From the NCBI GenBank assembly GCA_900555495.1, contig USLD01000073.1, positions 1 to 7,007 of the forward strand: DNA of 7,007 bases. The letters are read 5' to 3'. A program made the position numbers and the translations under genes. The notes under the pieces are model-generated. The model was not told the DNA's origin and searched no databases. It saw nothing but the letters and a program-made list of their open reading frames with translations. This DNA is from an uncultured Slackia sp. GTDB taxonomy: Bacteria; Actinomycetota; Coriobacteriia; Coriobacteriales; Eggerthellaceae. Positions within the stretch are counted from its first letter, which is position 1. Each line of letters opens with the position of its first letter. Shown piece after piece: positions 1-6,107 of this stretch.

Positions 1-357
1 AGCCGCGGAACGCCGCGTCTTGCCAACCGTCTGCTCAAGCGCGTGCGCGACTGGGCGCAAGTGCGCGGCACGGGCGATATCGACGAAGACACCGCCGCCT
101 GCGCGTTGAGCTTTTTCGAGGTCGATTCTTTGGGGCTCGATGCCCTGGATAATAAGATTCTCGAGTTGCTGTGCGTGTCGTTCGGCGGAAGGCCTGTCGG
201 TCTGTCTACGCTTGCATCGGCTTTGGCCGAAGACCCCGATACGGTCGAGGACGTGTACGAGCCCTACCTTATCCAACAGGGCCTGATCATGCGCACGCCG
301 AAGGGCCGACAGGCAACCGACCGTGCATTCGACCATGTGGGGGTGAACCGTAGCTGA
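1..357 (+). CDS. ruvB: Holliday junction branch-migration helicase RuvB, C-terminal part (5' truncated by window)
   Basis: RuvB is the hexameric AAA+ motor that, with RuvA, drives branch migration of Holliday junctions in recombination and repair. Only the last 118 residues lie in the window; the frame is open from base 1 and ends with TGA at 355-357. The first residues (SRGTPRLANRLLKRVRD) are the sensor-2 region of the AAA+ lid, with its conserved arginine. The rest is the C-terminal winged-helix DNA-binding domain, recognisable from the GLDALDNKIL, FGGRPVGLSTLA and DTVEDVYEPYLIQQG segments and the RTPKGR motif near the end. The Walker motifs and arginine finger must lie upstream, outside the window. 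The stop overlaps the next start by one base, so the two are probably co-transcribed and translationally coupled. Identification is very secure; an intact upstream part is assumed. Confidence 0.97.
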   Translation, partial: SRGTPRLANRLLKRVRDWAQVRGTGDIDEDTAACALSFFEVDSLGLDALDNKILELLCVSFGGRPVGLSTLASALAEDPDTVEDVYEPYLIQQGLIMRTPKGRQATDRAFDHVGVNRS

Positions 358-779
358 TGTTGCAGCAAGATTATCTGATGCGTCTTATCATGCAGTTCGT
401 CGACGGCATCAAGCGCAGTATGGACCGAGAGAAGCGCAATCCGAAGGAAGCGGCCGATTCGCTCGAAGACGCTCTTTCCCGTGCGCTCGATATGGATGCC
501 GAAGTGCTTTTGGGCCTGGCGCCTGAGAGCTTCGCATCGGTGGCGCAGATTTCGATCGCCGACCCGCGTATCGCGGTCTACGTGGTCTACACCATGGCGC
601 TCGAAGCCCATTACCTGCGCGAGGCGGGATGCCATGAAACGGCGCAGCTGCGATACGACCAGGCTTGCGCGTTCGCGGCGGCGTGCGGTGTTTCGGCACC
701 CGGCCCCGACGATATTCCCTGCCAGGAAGATTTCGACGAGCTGCTTGCCGAAGACGGTTTCGACGAGCAGGGATGCTGA
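357..779 (+). CDS. Conserved hypothetical helical protein, possibly DUF6483 family, coupled to ruvB
   Basis: A 140-residue protein of unknown function. The ATG at 357 shares its A with the ruvB stop (TGATG), and a GGGGGTGA stretch about ten bases upstream, inside ruvB, can act as ribosome binding site, so this start is well supported. The N-terminus (MLQQDYLMRLIMQF) resembles small proteins I remember as DUF6483; that name is from memory and uncertain. Residues about 30-60 form an acidic, leucine-rich helical stretch. Residues about 78-110 (YTMALEAHYLREAG, then AQLRYDQACAFAAACG) resemble one tetratricopeptide-type helical hairpin, which suggests a protein-binding role. The tail is acidic and ends in Cys. 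There is no signal peptide or membrane segment, so it is probably cytoplasmic. Adjacency to ruvB may be mere operon sharing and does not establish a repair function. Confidence 0.85.
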   Translation: MLQQDYLMRLIMQFVDGIKRSMDREKRNPKEAADSLEDALSRALDMDAEVLLGLAPESFASVAQISIADPRIAVYVVYTMALEAHYLREAGCHETAQLRYDQACAFAAACGVSAPGPDDIPCQEDFDELLAEDGFDEQGC

Positions 780-835
780 ACCTTGTGTGGCGTTTTCCCC
801 GGTTCTGTATTTCTTGCGGCGATAGGAGAAAAACG

Positions 836-864
836 GCACGGCTTGTTCGTGCTCGGCCTTTCTT
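836..864 (+). terminator. Weak candidate terminator after the ruvB operon
   Basis: A 5-bp hairpin (GCACG 836-840, CGTGC 848-852, 7-base loop) is followed within a few bases by a T-rich stretch at 859-866. The stem is short and the T tract is interrupted, so this is a weak call. Nothing better is visible between the stop at 779 and the cold-shock gene. Confidence 0.22.
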
Positions 865-875
865 GTCCTAAAAGA

Positions 876-884
876 TGGTAGGCT
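876..884 (+). promoter_or_regulatory. Candidate extended -10 promoter of the cold-shock gene
   Basis: TGGTAGGCT fits an extended -10 element (TG-n-TAnnnT). No convincing -35 hexamer stands 16-18 bases upstream, which is tolerable for extended -10 promoters. A start near 891 would give a leader of about 112 bases that begins right at the first of four hairpins. This is inference from pattern only. Confidence 0.3.
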
Positions 885-889
885 GTGAA

Positions 890-987
890 GCGACGTCGGA
901 GAAGGCGTCGTTTGTGTGGTCCCATCGCTCGATGGGATGGGTTACCCGGCTGCTATGCCGGGGCGTTAACTTCTCTTTCGAGAGAAG
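890..987 (+). promoter_or_regulatory. Structured 5' leader of the cold-shock gene: four consecutive hairpins
   Basis: Four stem-loops stand in a row upstream of the cold-shock start. The first pairs 890-895 with 906-911 (one G-T pair, 10-base loop). The second pairs CCCATC 921-926 with GATGGG 931-936 (4-base loop). The third pairs CCCGGC 945-950 with GCCGGG 957-962 (6-base loop). The fourth is a perfect 7-bp stem, CTTCTCT 970-976 with AGAGAAG 981-987, capped by a TTCG tetraloop. The 3' arm of the last stem abuts the purine-rich ribosome binding region (984-996). Structured leaders controlling temperature-dependent translation are known for cspA mRNA in enterobacteria. That this leader works the same way is inference; the pairings are seen directly. 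Confidence 0.5.
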
Positions 988-1002
988 GGAAAGAGGCCGA
1001 AA

Positions 1003-1206
1003 ATGGCTGAAGGAACTGTCAAGTGGTTCAATGCAGAGAAGGGTTACGGGTTCATCTCCCAGGAGGATGGTGAAGACCTGTTCGTGCATTTCTCGGAGAT
1101 CAAGATGGACGGCTACAAGACCCTCGATGAGGGAGCGCGCGTGTCCTTCGAAGTTACCGAGGGTCAGAATGGCAAGAAGCAGGCAAGCAACGTCGTCAAG
1201 CTGTAA
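1003..1206 (+). CDS. csp: CspA-family cold-shock protein (single cold-shock domain)
   Basis: A 67-residue protein of the usual length for a bacterial cold-shock protein: a five-stranded OB-fold that binds single-stranded RNA and DNA and acts in the cytoplasm as an RNA chaperone. The whole protein is one domain. RNP1 is KGYGFIS (residues 13-19) and RNP2 is DLFVHFSEI (25-33). The nucleic-acid-stacking aromatics W8, F9, Y15, F17, F27, H29 and F30 are all present. The ATG at 1003 follows AAGAGG (991-996) at a 6-base spacing. The gene is monocistronic: a 223-base gap with hairpins lies upstream and a strong terminator downstream. The family includes both cold-induced and constitutive members, and the sequence alone does not say which this is. 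Identity is very secure. Confidence 0.97.
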   Translation: MAEGTVKWFNAEKGYGFISQEDGEDLFVHFSEIKMDGYKTLDEGARVSFEVTEGQNGKKQASNVVKL

Positions 1207-1214
1207 TGCCTGAC

Positions 1215-1227
1215 GCGGCCGTGCCGC
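1215..1227 (+). other. Small hairpin just after the cold-shock stop codon
   Basis: GCGGC (1215-1219) pairs with GCCGC (1223-1227) around a 3-base loop, nine bases after the TAA. No T run follows, so it is not a terminator by itself. It may add to 3'-end stability of the transcript. Confidence 0.3.
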
Positions 1228-1243
1228 ATGAATCGAAGCCGAT

Positions 1244-1259
1244 CGTCTCGCGCGAGACG
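1244..1259. repeat. Perfect 16-bp palindrome between the cold-shock gene and its terminator
   Basis: CGTCTCGCGCGAGACG reads the same on both strands, centred at 1251/1252, and GATC occurs near both flanks (1241-1244 and 1263-1266). It could be a transcript hairpin (6-bp stem, GCGC loop) or a dyad protein-binding site. Its place just before the terminator favours a 3'-UTR element, but the function is unknown. Confidence 0.45.
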
Positions 1260-1266
1260 TGTGATC

Positions 1267-1295
1267 GCAAAAAGGAGGCATTGCCTCCTTTTTGC
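1267..1295 (+). terminator. Strong intrinsic terminator after the cold-shock gene
   Basis: A perfect 13-bp stem: bases 1267-1279 pair with 1283-1295 around an ATT loop. The core is GGAGGC/GCCTCC followed by five T's, and the matching five A's on the 5' side make it symmetric, so it could stop transcription from either direction. It isolates the cold-shock gene from the phosphonate cluster, which therefore needs its own promoter. Confidence 0.92.
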
Positions 1296-1437
1296 ATTTC
1301 AGAGGGGTATCTTGCATCGATTTTACGGCCCTCTGACGTCGTTCATGCAACAGCTCTGCACAATAGCGACCTATGACGTGCGCTCGGCGGCTTGCCCCGG
1401 GCGCTTTTTCACGGGAATTCAGCCGATGGAGGCCGCT
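1296..1437 (+). promoter_or_regulatory. Presumed control region of the phosphonate cluster, with a weak dyad at 1338-1370
   Basis: These 142 bases between the terminator and the ATPase gene must hold the promoter of the downstream cluster if it has one nearby. I see no well-spaced -35/-10 pair; TATCTT at 1308-1313 lacks a partner. An imperfect dyad runs from GTCGTTCATG (1338-1347) to the mirrored half ending at CGAC (1367-1370), with 7 of 10 positions matching across a 13-base centre. TGACGT also occurs twice, at 1334 and 1374. Either could be an operator, but neither is strong enough to assert. Confidence 0.25.
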
Positions 1438-2223
1438 ATGCTCGAATTGATCGATGTTACGAAACGCTATGGCGACAATACGGTTCTCGACCGAATCAGC
1501 CTTACGGTCGATGACGGGAGTATCGTATCGATTCTCGGGCCGTCGGGCGGCGGCAAGACCACGTTGCTCAACGTATTGCTCGGCATTACGGAAGTGACTT
1601 CGGGCCGCATCGTTTACGACGGAGAAGATATCACGCGGGTCGCTATGGAGAAGCGCGGTTTCAATATCGTTTTTCAGGATTACGCGCTCTTTCCGAATCT
1701 CAGCGCGTATGAAAATATCGTCTACGGACTGCGCAACGACCCCGGGGTGTCGACGAGGGAGGAAGTAGACGAGCTTATCGAGCTTTTGGGCTTGCAGGAA
1801 CATTTGGGCAAGCGGATCGACCAGCTTTCCGGCGGTCAGAAGCAACGTGTCGCTTTGGCTCGAACGTTGGTGACGAAGCCGCGCCTGCTTCTGCTCGATG
1901 AGCCCCTTTCGGCGCTCGATGGCGTTATCAAGGAGTCGATTAAACAGAAAATCAAGCAGATCGTCGACCAGTACGGCTTGACGACCATCATGGTGACGCA
2001 CGATCCCGAAGAGGCCCTCACCATGTCCGACCGCGTGCTCGTCATGAATGCCGGCCGCATAGCGCAGTATTCCACGCCTAATGAAATCGTGCATGCGCCT
2101 GTAAGCCAGTTCATCAAGGACTTCATCTTGCGTCAGCTGACGATAAAGCGCGATAACATCTATGCATTGTTCGGCGACGCGCCCGCGTTCGCTTCTGTCT
2201 CCATGGAGGGCGGCCGTGCCTAG
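1438..2223 (+). CDS. phnT: ABC transporter ATPase, probable 2-aminoethylphosphonate importer subunit
   Basis: A 261-residue nucleotide-binding subunit that would power the adjoining permease from the cytoplasmic face. All ABC motifs are present: Walker A GPSGGGKTT (34-42), Q-loop Q80 in FQDYALFPNLS, signature LSGGQ (130-134), Walker B with D154 and E155, D-loop SALD (158-161) and switch H188. The sequence is of the iron/spermidine/phosphonate (PotA/FbpC/PhnT) kind. Those proteins usually have about 350 residues including a C-terminal TOBE region; here the chain stops soon after the ATPase core, so the TOBE region is absent. ATG 1438 is preferred because GGAGG (1428-1432) lies five bases upstream and the family start (MLELIDVTKRYG) follows. 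An in-frame ATG at 1426 is a weaker option. The last 8 bases overlap the next gene. Substrate is inferred from phnW and phnX downstream. Confidence 0.93.
   Translation: MLELIDVTKRYGDNTVLDRISLTVDDGSIVSILGPSGGGKTTLLNVLLGITEVTSGRIVYDGEDITRVAMEKRGFNIVFQDYALFPNLSAYENIVYGLRNDPGVSTREEVDELIELLGLQEHLGKRIDQLSGGQKQRVALARTLVTKPRLLLLDEPLSALDGVIKESIKQKIKQIVDQYGLTTIMVTHDPEEALTMSDRVLVMNAGRIAQYSTPNEIVHAPVSQFIKDFILRQLTIKRDNIYALFGDAPAFASVSMEGGRA
2205..2218 (+). promoter_or_regulatory. Ribosome binding site fixing a GTG start for the fused permease
   Basis: GGAGGG (2205-2210) stands five bases before GTG 2216-2218, the same spacing as GGAGG before the ATPase start. This argues for GTG 2216 over the in-frame ATG at 2162, which would add 18 residues unlike a permease N-terminus and a 62-base overlap. 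Confidence 0.75.
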
Positions 2224-4948
2224 CATTCCCGCTTTCGTTTCTAAGAAGGCGGGTTCGGACCGTTCCGGCGAATGGGAATTGCGAATGCTTTTCGTCGCGG
2301 TTGCGGCTCTCTTTTCGGCGTTTTTCGCCGTTCCGCTTGTATTCGCGGTAGCGCAGTCGTTCGTTTCCGCCGATGGCGGGCTTACGGTTTCCAACTATGC
2401 CGAAGTGCTTTCCGATACCGACTTCGCCGGAAGCGTCGTCAACAGCCTCGTCGTATCTGCCGCCGCAGCTTCGGTGTCCGTCGTGCTGGCGTTTTTGCTT
2501 TCGTATACCGTCAACTGCACCAATTTGCCTGCTCCTGCGAAGAAAGCCATTACGCTGCTTACGCAGGCTCCCATGCTGCTGCCGACGATCACCTACGGTT
2601 TCGCGATCATCTATTCGTTCGGTCGCCAAGGCCTTCTGACCGAAATCCTCGGTTTTCAGCCGTTCGATATCTATGGTTTCAACGGATTGATGATCGGGTA
2701 CGTCATTTACACGCTTCCTACGGCGTTTCTCCTGATCAATAACAGCTTCCAGTTCGTCGACAAGCGATTCGCCATTGTGTCGCGCATCATGGGGGACAAG
2801 CCCGCGTCCACGTTTTTCCGCACGACCGTGCGTCCGTTGGCGGGGTCTCTTGCTGCGGCGTTCATCTTGGCGTTCTTTCTCAGCTTCACCGATTACGGCA
2901 TCCCGACTTCGGTCGGCGGCGAATACAACGTAGTCGCTTTGGAGCTGTACGGGCAGATGCTCGGCGCCGTGCCTGATTTCGGCAAGGGTGCCGTGATCGC
3001 GGTGGTCATGCTGATTCCCTCCCTTTTCAGTATCGCGGCCACGGCGGTTCTCGAGCGCCACGCCATTCGCTATGACAAGATTTCACCTATCGAAATTCCG
3101 ACTAACCGTCTGCGCGACGTTTTCTGCGGAGCGGCCTCCGCTCTTGTGATCGTCTGCGTGCTTTCGGTATTCGCGGTGATCGCCATCGTGCCCTTCATGG
3201 AAATGTGGCCGTTCAAGCCGTATTTGACGTTGGGCCACATCGCCGATGCGATCGTCGATCCCGAACTGGGCGGGGTCTTCTTGAATTCGCTGGTCATCGC
3301 TGCATTTACGGCCGTATTGGGTTGCTTGGTCGCTTATGCTGCCGCTCTTGTCACTACGCGTAGCGATCTTTCTCCGATGGCCAAACGTGCGATCGACTCG
3401 CTTTCGAGCGTCGTCAATACCGTGCCGGGAATGGTGCTGGGCGTGGCGTACCTGTTCGTGTTTTCGGGAGGGCCGCTCCAGGGCACATTCGCCATCCTTG
3501 TGCTATGCAATATTATTCATTACTTCGCCACGCCGTACCAGATGATGAAGGATGCGCTGTCGAAGATGAATGCTTCGTGGGAAACGACGGCGCGTTTGAT
3601 GGGCGATAGCTGGGTCAAGACGGTCATGCGCATCATCACGCCTAATGCGATGCCGTCGATCTTACGGGCGTTCGGATATTATTTCGTCAATGCCATGGTT
3701 ACCGTCAGCGCGGTGGTGTTTCTCGCCGGCGCCCATACCATGGTGGTCACTACGAAGATATCGGCGCTGCAGCACGTGGCCGACTTCGACAGCATTTTCG
3801 TGCTTTCGCTGTTCATTCTTGCTGTGAATCTCGTTGTGAAAGGCCTCATCGCGCTTGCGACGCGCCCGCGCAAGCTTCGCCGCTCGCGTGCTTCTGCGGA
3901 GACGTCCTGCAGGTCCGTTTCCGACAGTCGTCTCGTACGCCGTCGCGCTCTGGCGGTATGCGGTCTTTTGGTCGTGTGCGCAGGCGTTCTTTTCGCGGGC
4001 GCCTTCGGCCGCACGAATCCCGTCGAGTCGACCGAGGGCAAAATCGTCATCGCCACCAATGCCGATGCGGAAGCAGTGGCCGTGTATAAGAAAGTGCTTG
4101 ACGAGAACGGGTATGCGGACCGCTATATAGTGCAGAGCTTCGGCACGAGCGAACTGGGCGGCAAAATCATGGCCGAGGGATTCGATATCGAGGCCGACGT
4201 AATCGTCATGTCGTCTTACTACCTCGATAGCGCCCAGGTCAGAAACGGCATGTTCTCCGATTTGACCGATATCCAAGCGACGACTTTGTCGGAGCGTCCC
4301 GCCTATCGCGCTCCTGCTCAAGCTCTGGAAGGGGCGATTTTCTATAACGCCGATGTGCTGGCGTCTGAAAAGCTGCCCGTCCCCTCGAGCTTGAAAGACC
4401 TTGCCGACCCCGTGTACGAGGGCATGGTTTCGGTGCCCGATATCGAAGGCTCATCGACGGGCTGGCTTATGATTTTGGCCCTTGTCAACACGTATGGAGA
4501 AGACGAAGCGGCCCGCATCCTCGAGGGAATCTATCGAAATGCCGGTCCGTATTTGTCTCAATCGGGTTCGGCTCCTATTAAAAATGTGCGTGTGGGCGAG
4601 GTCGCCGTCGGCTTCGGCTTGCGCCACCAGGCGGTGGCCGACAAGGCCGATGGCCTGCCCATCGAGTGCGTCGACCCGTCGGAAGGAAGCTACATCCTTA
4701 CCGAGTCGGTTGCCGTAGTGAACAAGGGCGTCAATACCGACCCCGCATCTCAGAAAGTGGCTGCGCTGATCGCGCAGGCCGCTCGCCCTGAAATCATGGA
4801 GACATACGCTCCTCCTTTGTATGAGGGCGAAAGCGCCGATTTGGATTCCCCGCGCGATATCGAAGAGTCCCCCGAATCGCTGACGGTCGATCTGCTCGAA
4901 GACCATCAAAAGCTTTCGAAGGAATGCAAGCGCGCCGCTGCGCAGTAA
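2216..4948 (+). CDS. Fused ABC importer subunit: tandem permease plus C-terminal solute-binding domain, probable 2-aminoethylphosphonate transporter
   Basis: A 910-residue protein with three modules. Residues about 20-285 and 295-550 are two BPD-type permease domains of about six membrane segments each. Each carries a recognisable EAA-type coupling loop with its glycine (186-207 with G193; 455-476 with G463), where the ATPase docks. An Arg-rich linker (about 550-578, TRPRKLRRSR to RLVRRR) leads to a 13th membrane segment (about 579-600). From about 608 to the end is an AfuA/COG1840-type solute-binding domain, starting KIVIATNADAEAV and containing SSTGW (746-750). By the positive-inside rule the linker is cytoplasmic and the binding domain outside. 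Tandem permeases are known in PhnU-type 2-AEP importers; the fused binding protein is what is unusual. No stop or well-placed start with a ribosome binding site interrupts the junction. The segment before the binding domain resembles a signal anchor; its cysteines (AVC, VVC) do not make a standard lipobox. Substrate is inferred from context. Confidence 0.9.
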   Translation: MPSIPAFVSKKAGSDRSGEWELRMLFVAVAALFSAFFAVPLVFAVAQSFVSADGGLTVSNYAEVLSDTDFAGSVVNSLVVSAAAASVSVVLAFLLSYTVNCTNLPAPAKKAITLLTQAPMLLPTITYGFAIIYSFGRQGLLTEILGFQPFDIYGFNGLMIGYVIYTLPTAFLLINNSFQFVDKRFAIVSRIMGDKPASTFFRTTVRPLAGSLAAAFILAFFLSFTDYGIPTSVGGEYNVVALELYGQMLGAVPDFGKGAVIAVVMLIPSLFSIAATAVLERHAIRYDKISPIEIPTNRLRDVFCGAASALVIVCVLSVFAVIAIVPFMEMWPFKPYLTLGHIADAIVDPELGGVFLNSLVIAAFTAVLGCLVAYAAALVTTRSDLSPMAKRAIDSLSSVVNTVPGMVLGVAYLFVFSGGPLQGTFAILVLCNIIHYFATPYQMMKDALSKMNASWETTARLMGDSWVKTVMRIITPNAMPSILRAFGYYFVNAMVTVSAVVFLAGAHTMVVTTKISALQHVADFDSIFVLSLFILAVNLVVKGLIALATRPRKLRRSRASAETSCRSVSDSRLVRRRALAVCGLLVVCAGVLFAGAFGRTNPVESTEGKIVIATNADAEAVAVYKKVLDENGYADRYIVQSFGTSELGGKIMAEGFDIEADVIVMSSYYLDSAQVRNGMFSDLTDIQATTLSERPAYRAPAQALEGAIFYNADVLASEKLPVPSSLKDLADPVYEGMVSVPDIEGSSTGWLMILALVNTYGEDEAARILEGIYRNAGPYLSQSGSAPIKNVRVGEVAVGFGLRHQAVADKADGLPIECVDPSEGSYILTESVAVVNKGVNTDPASQKVAALIAQAARPEIMETYAPPLYEGESADLDSPRDIEESPESLTVDLLEDHQKLSKECKRAAAQ

Positions 4949-4958
4949 TACGGTTTCA

Positions 4959-4995
4959 GGCAATGAATACGAACGGATAGAGAAAGGCAATGAAT
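4959..4995 (+). repeat. 10-bp direct repeat in the phnW leader
   Basis: GGCAATGAAT occurs at 4959-4968 and again at 4986-4995, a 27-base period. Each copy contains an ATG with a purine-rich sequence just upstream. The first would open a 5-codon frame ending at TAG 4978-4980, the second a 10-codon frame out of phase with phnW. It may be a small duplication of a translation-start region. Confidence 0.6.
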
Positions 4996-4997
4996 CG

Positions 4998-6107
4998 ATG
5001 GAACACACGTACAAGCTTCTGACTCCCGGCCCCCTTACGACGACTCGTGCCGTCAAGCAGGAGATGGCGTTCGACCACTGCACTTGGGACGATGACTACA
5101 AGCGCATTACCCAGGAGATTCGCGCGACGCTGCTCGAGCTTGCCCACGCAGACCCTGGGCTGTATACGACCGTGCTCATGCAGGGTAGCGGCACCTTCGG
5201 CAACGAGTCGGTCCTTACGAGCGTCGTCGGCGCCGACGAGCGCGTGCTCGTGTGCAGCAACGGCGCTTACGGCGTGCGTCTGGCCGACATCTGCCGCCAG
5301 GCGGGCGTGGCGTGCACCGAATACGCCGAAGCGTTCGACACCGTGCCGAGCGCGGGCAAAGTGGCCGAATACCTCGAGGCCGACCCGTCGATCACACACG
5401 TCGCCATGGTTCATAGCGAAACCACGTCGGGCTTGCTCAACGACATCGAAGCCGTAGGCAGGGTGGTCAAGGAGGCTGGTAAGATCTTCATCGTCGACGC
5501 CATGTCGAGTTTCGCAGGCGTGGATATCCCCATGCAGGAGTGGGGAATCGACTTCCTGGTGAGCAGCGCGAACAAATGCATCCAGGGCGTGCCGGGATTT
5601 TCCTTCATCATCTGCCGGCGGGATGAACTGATGAAATGCAGGGGCAAGGCGTTAAGCCTGTCCCTGGACCTGTACGGCCAGTGGGAGACCATGGAGCGCG
5701 ACGGCGGCAAGTGGCGCTTCACGTCGCCGACCCATACGGTTCTCGCATTCGCCCAGGCCCTGCGCGAGCTGGCCGAAGAGGGCGGCATCGAGGCGCGCAA
5801 CGCACGTTACGCGAAGAACAATGCGCTGCTGATCGAGCGCATGACCGAGATGGGCTTCACGCTCTATCTCAAGGACCATCAGGGCCCGATCATCACGACC
5901 TTCTGCCACCCCGAAGACGTGTCGTTCACTTTCAAGGAGATGTACGACTACGTGAAGGAACGCGGCTACGTGCTTTATCCGGGGAAGCTGCTTGACGGCG
6001 ATACCTTCCGCATCGGCAACATCGGCGAAATCTATCCGGCCGACATCGAGAACGTGGCCGCAGCGTTGCGCGATTTTCTGGCCGAAAAGCGCGCCGATCA
6101 GGGGTAG
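4998..6107 (+). CDS. phnW: 2-Aminoethylphosphonate:pyruvate aminotransferase PhnW
   Basis: A 369-residue PLP enzyme (fold type I, class V aminotransferase; EC 2.6.1.37), the usual length for PhnW. It catalyses the first step of 2-AEP breakdown in the cytoplasm: 2-AEP plus pyruvate gives phosphonoacetaldehyde plus L-alanine. The N-terminal LLTPGPLTTT (7-16), QGSGTFGNE (62-70), cofactor aspartate D167 in DAMSSFAG, Schiff-base lysine K193 in SSANKCIQGVPGF and substrate-phosphonate arginine R338 in TFRIGNIGEIYP are all in place. They lie within one or two positions of the equivalents I recall for the Salmonella enzyme (D168, K194, R340). The start at 4998 is preceded by GAGAAAGG with about ten bases between, which is somewhat long. 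It lies 49 bases after the transporter gene with no terminator between, so co-transcription is likely. It looks more GC-rich than the permease gene. Confidence 0.97.
   Translation: MEHTYKLLTPGPLTTTRAVKQEMAFDHCTWDDDYKRITQEIRATLLELAHADPGLYTTVLMQGSGTFGNESVLTSVVGADERVLVCSNGAYGVRLADICRQAGVACTEYAEAFDTVPSAGKVAEYLEADPSITHVAMVHSETTSGLLNDIEAVGRVVKEAGKIFIVDAMSSFAGVDIPMQEWGIDFLVSSANKCIQGVPGFSFIICRRDELMKCRGKALSLSLDLYGQWETMERDGGKWRFTSPTHTVLAFAQALRELAEEGGIEARNARYAKNNALLIERMTEMGFTLYLKDHQGPIITTFCHPEDVSFTFKEMYDYVKERGYVLYPGKLLDGDTFRIGNIGEIYPADIENVAAALRDFLAEKRADQG

Noticed and set aside
1228..1437. N-terminal extension of the ATPase from ATG 1228
   Set aside because: It would make 70 extra residues encoded partly by the terminator hairpin and unlike any ATPase N-terminus. 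ATG 1438 has a good ribosome binding site and starts at the family position.
2162..2215. ATG 2162 as start of the fused permease
   Set aside because: No ribosome binding site at good spacing and 18 non-family residues. GTG 2216 has GGAGGG five bases upstream.
868..2394. Long open frame of 508 codons on the - strand
   Set aside because: It lies antisense to the cold-shock gene, the strong terminator and the ATPase, its translation resembles no family I know, and long antisense frames are expected in GC-rich DNA. The + strand proteins carry complete family motifs.
2123..3061. Open frame of 312 codons on the - strand
   Set aside because: Antisense to the permease. The product is a low-complexity Arg/His/Glu-rich chain typical of a shadow frame.
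3900..4040. Separate binding-protein gene starting inside the fused frame
   Set aside because: No ATG or GTG preceded by a ribosome binding site lies at the right place and no stop codon separates the modules, so a single fused product is the simpler reading.
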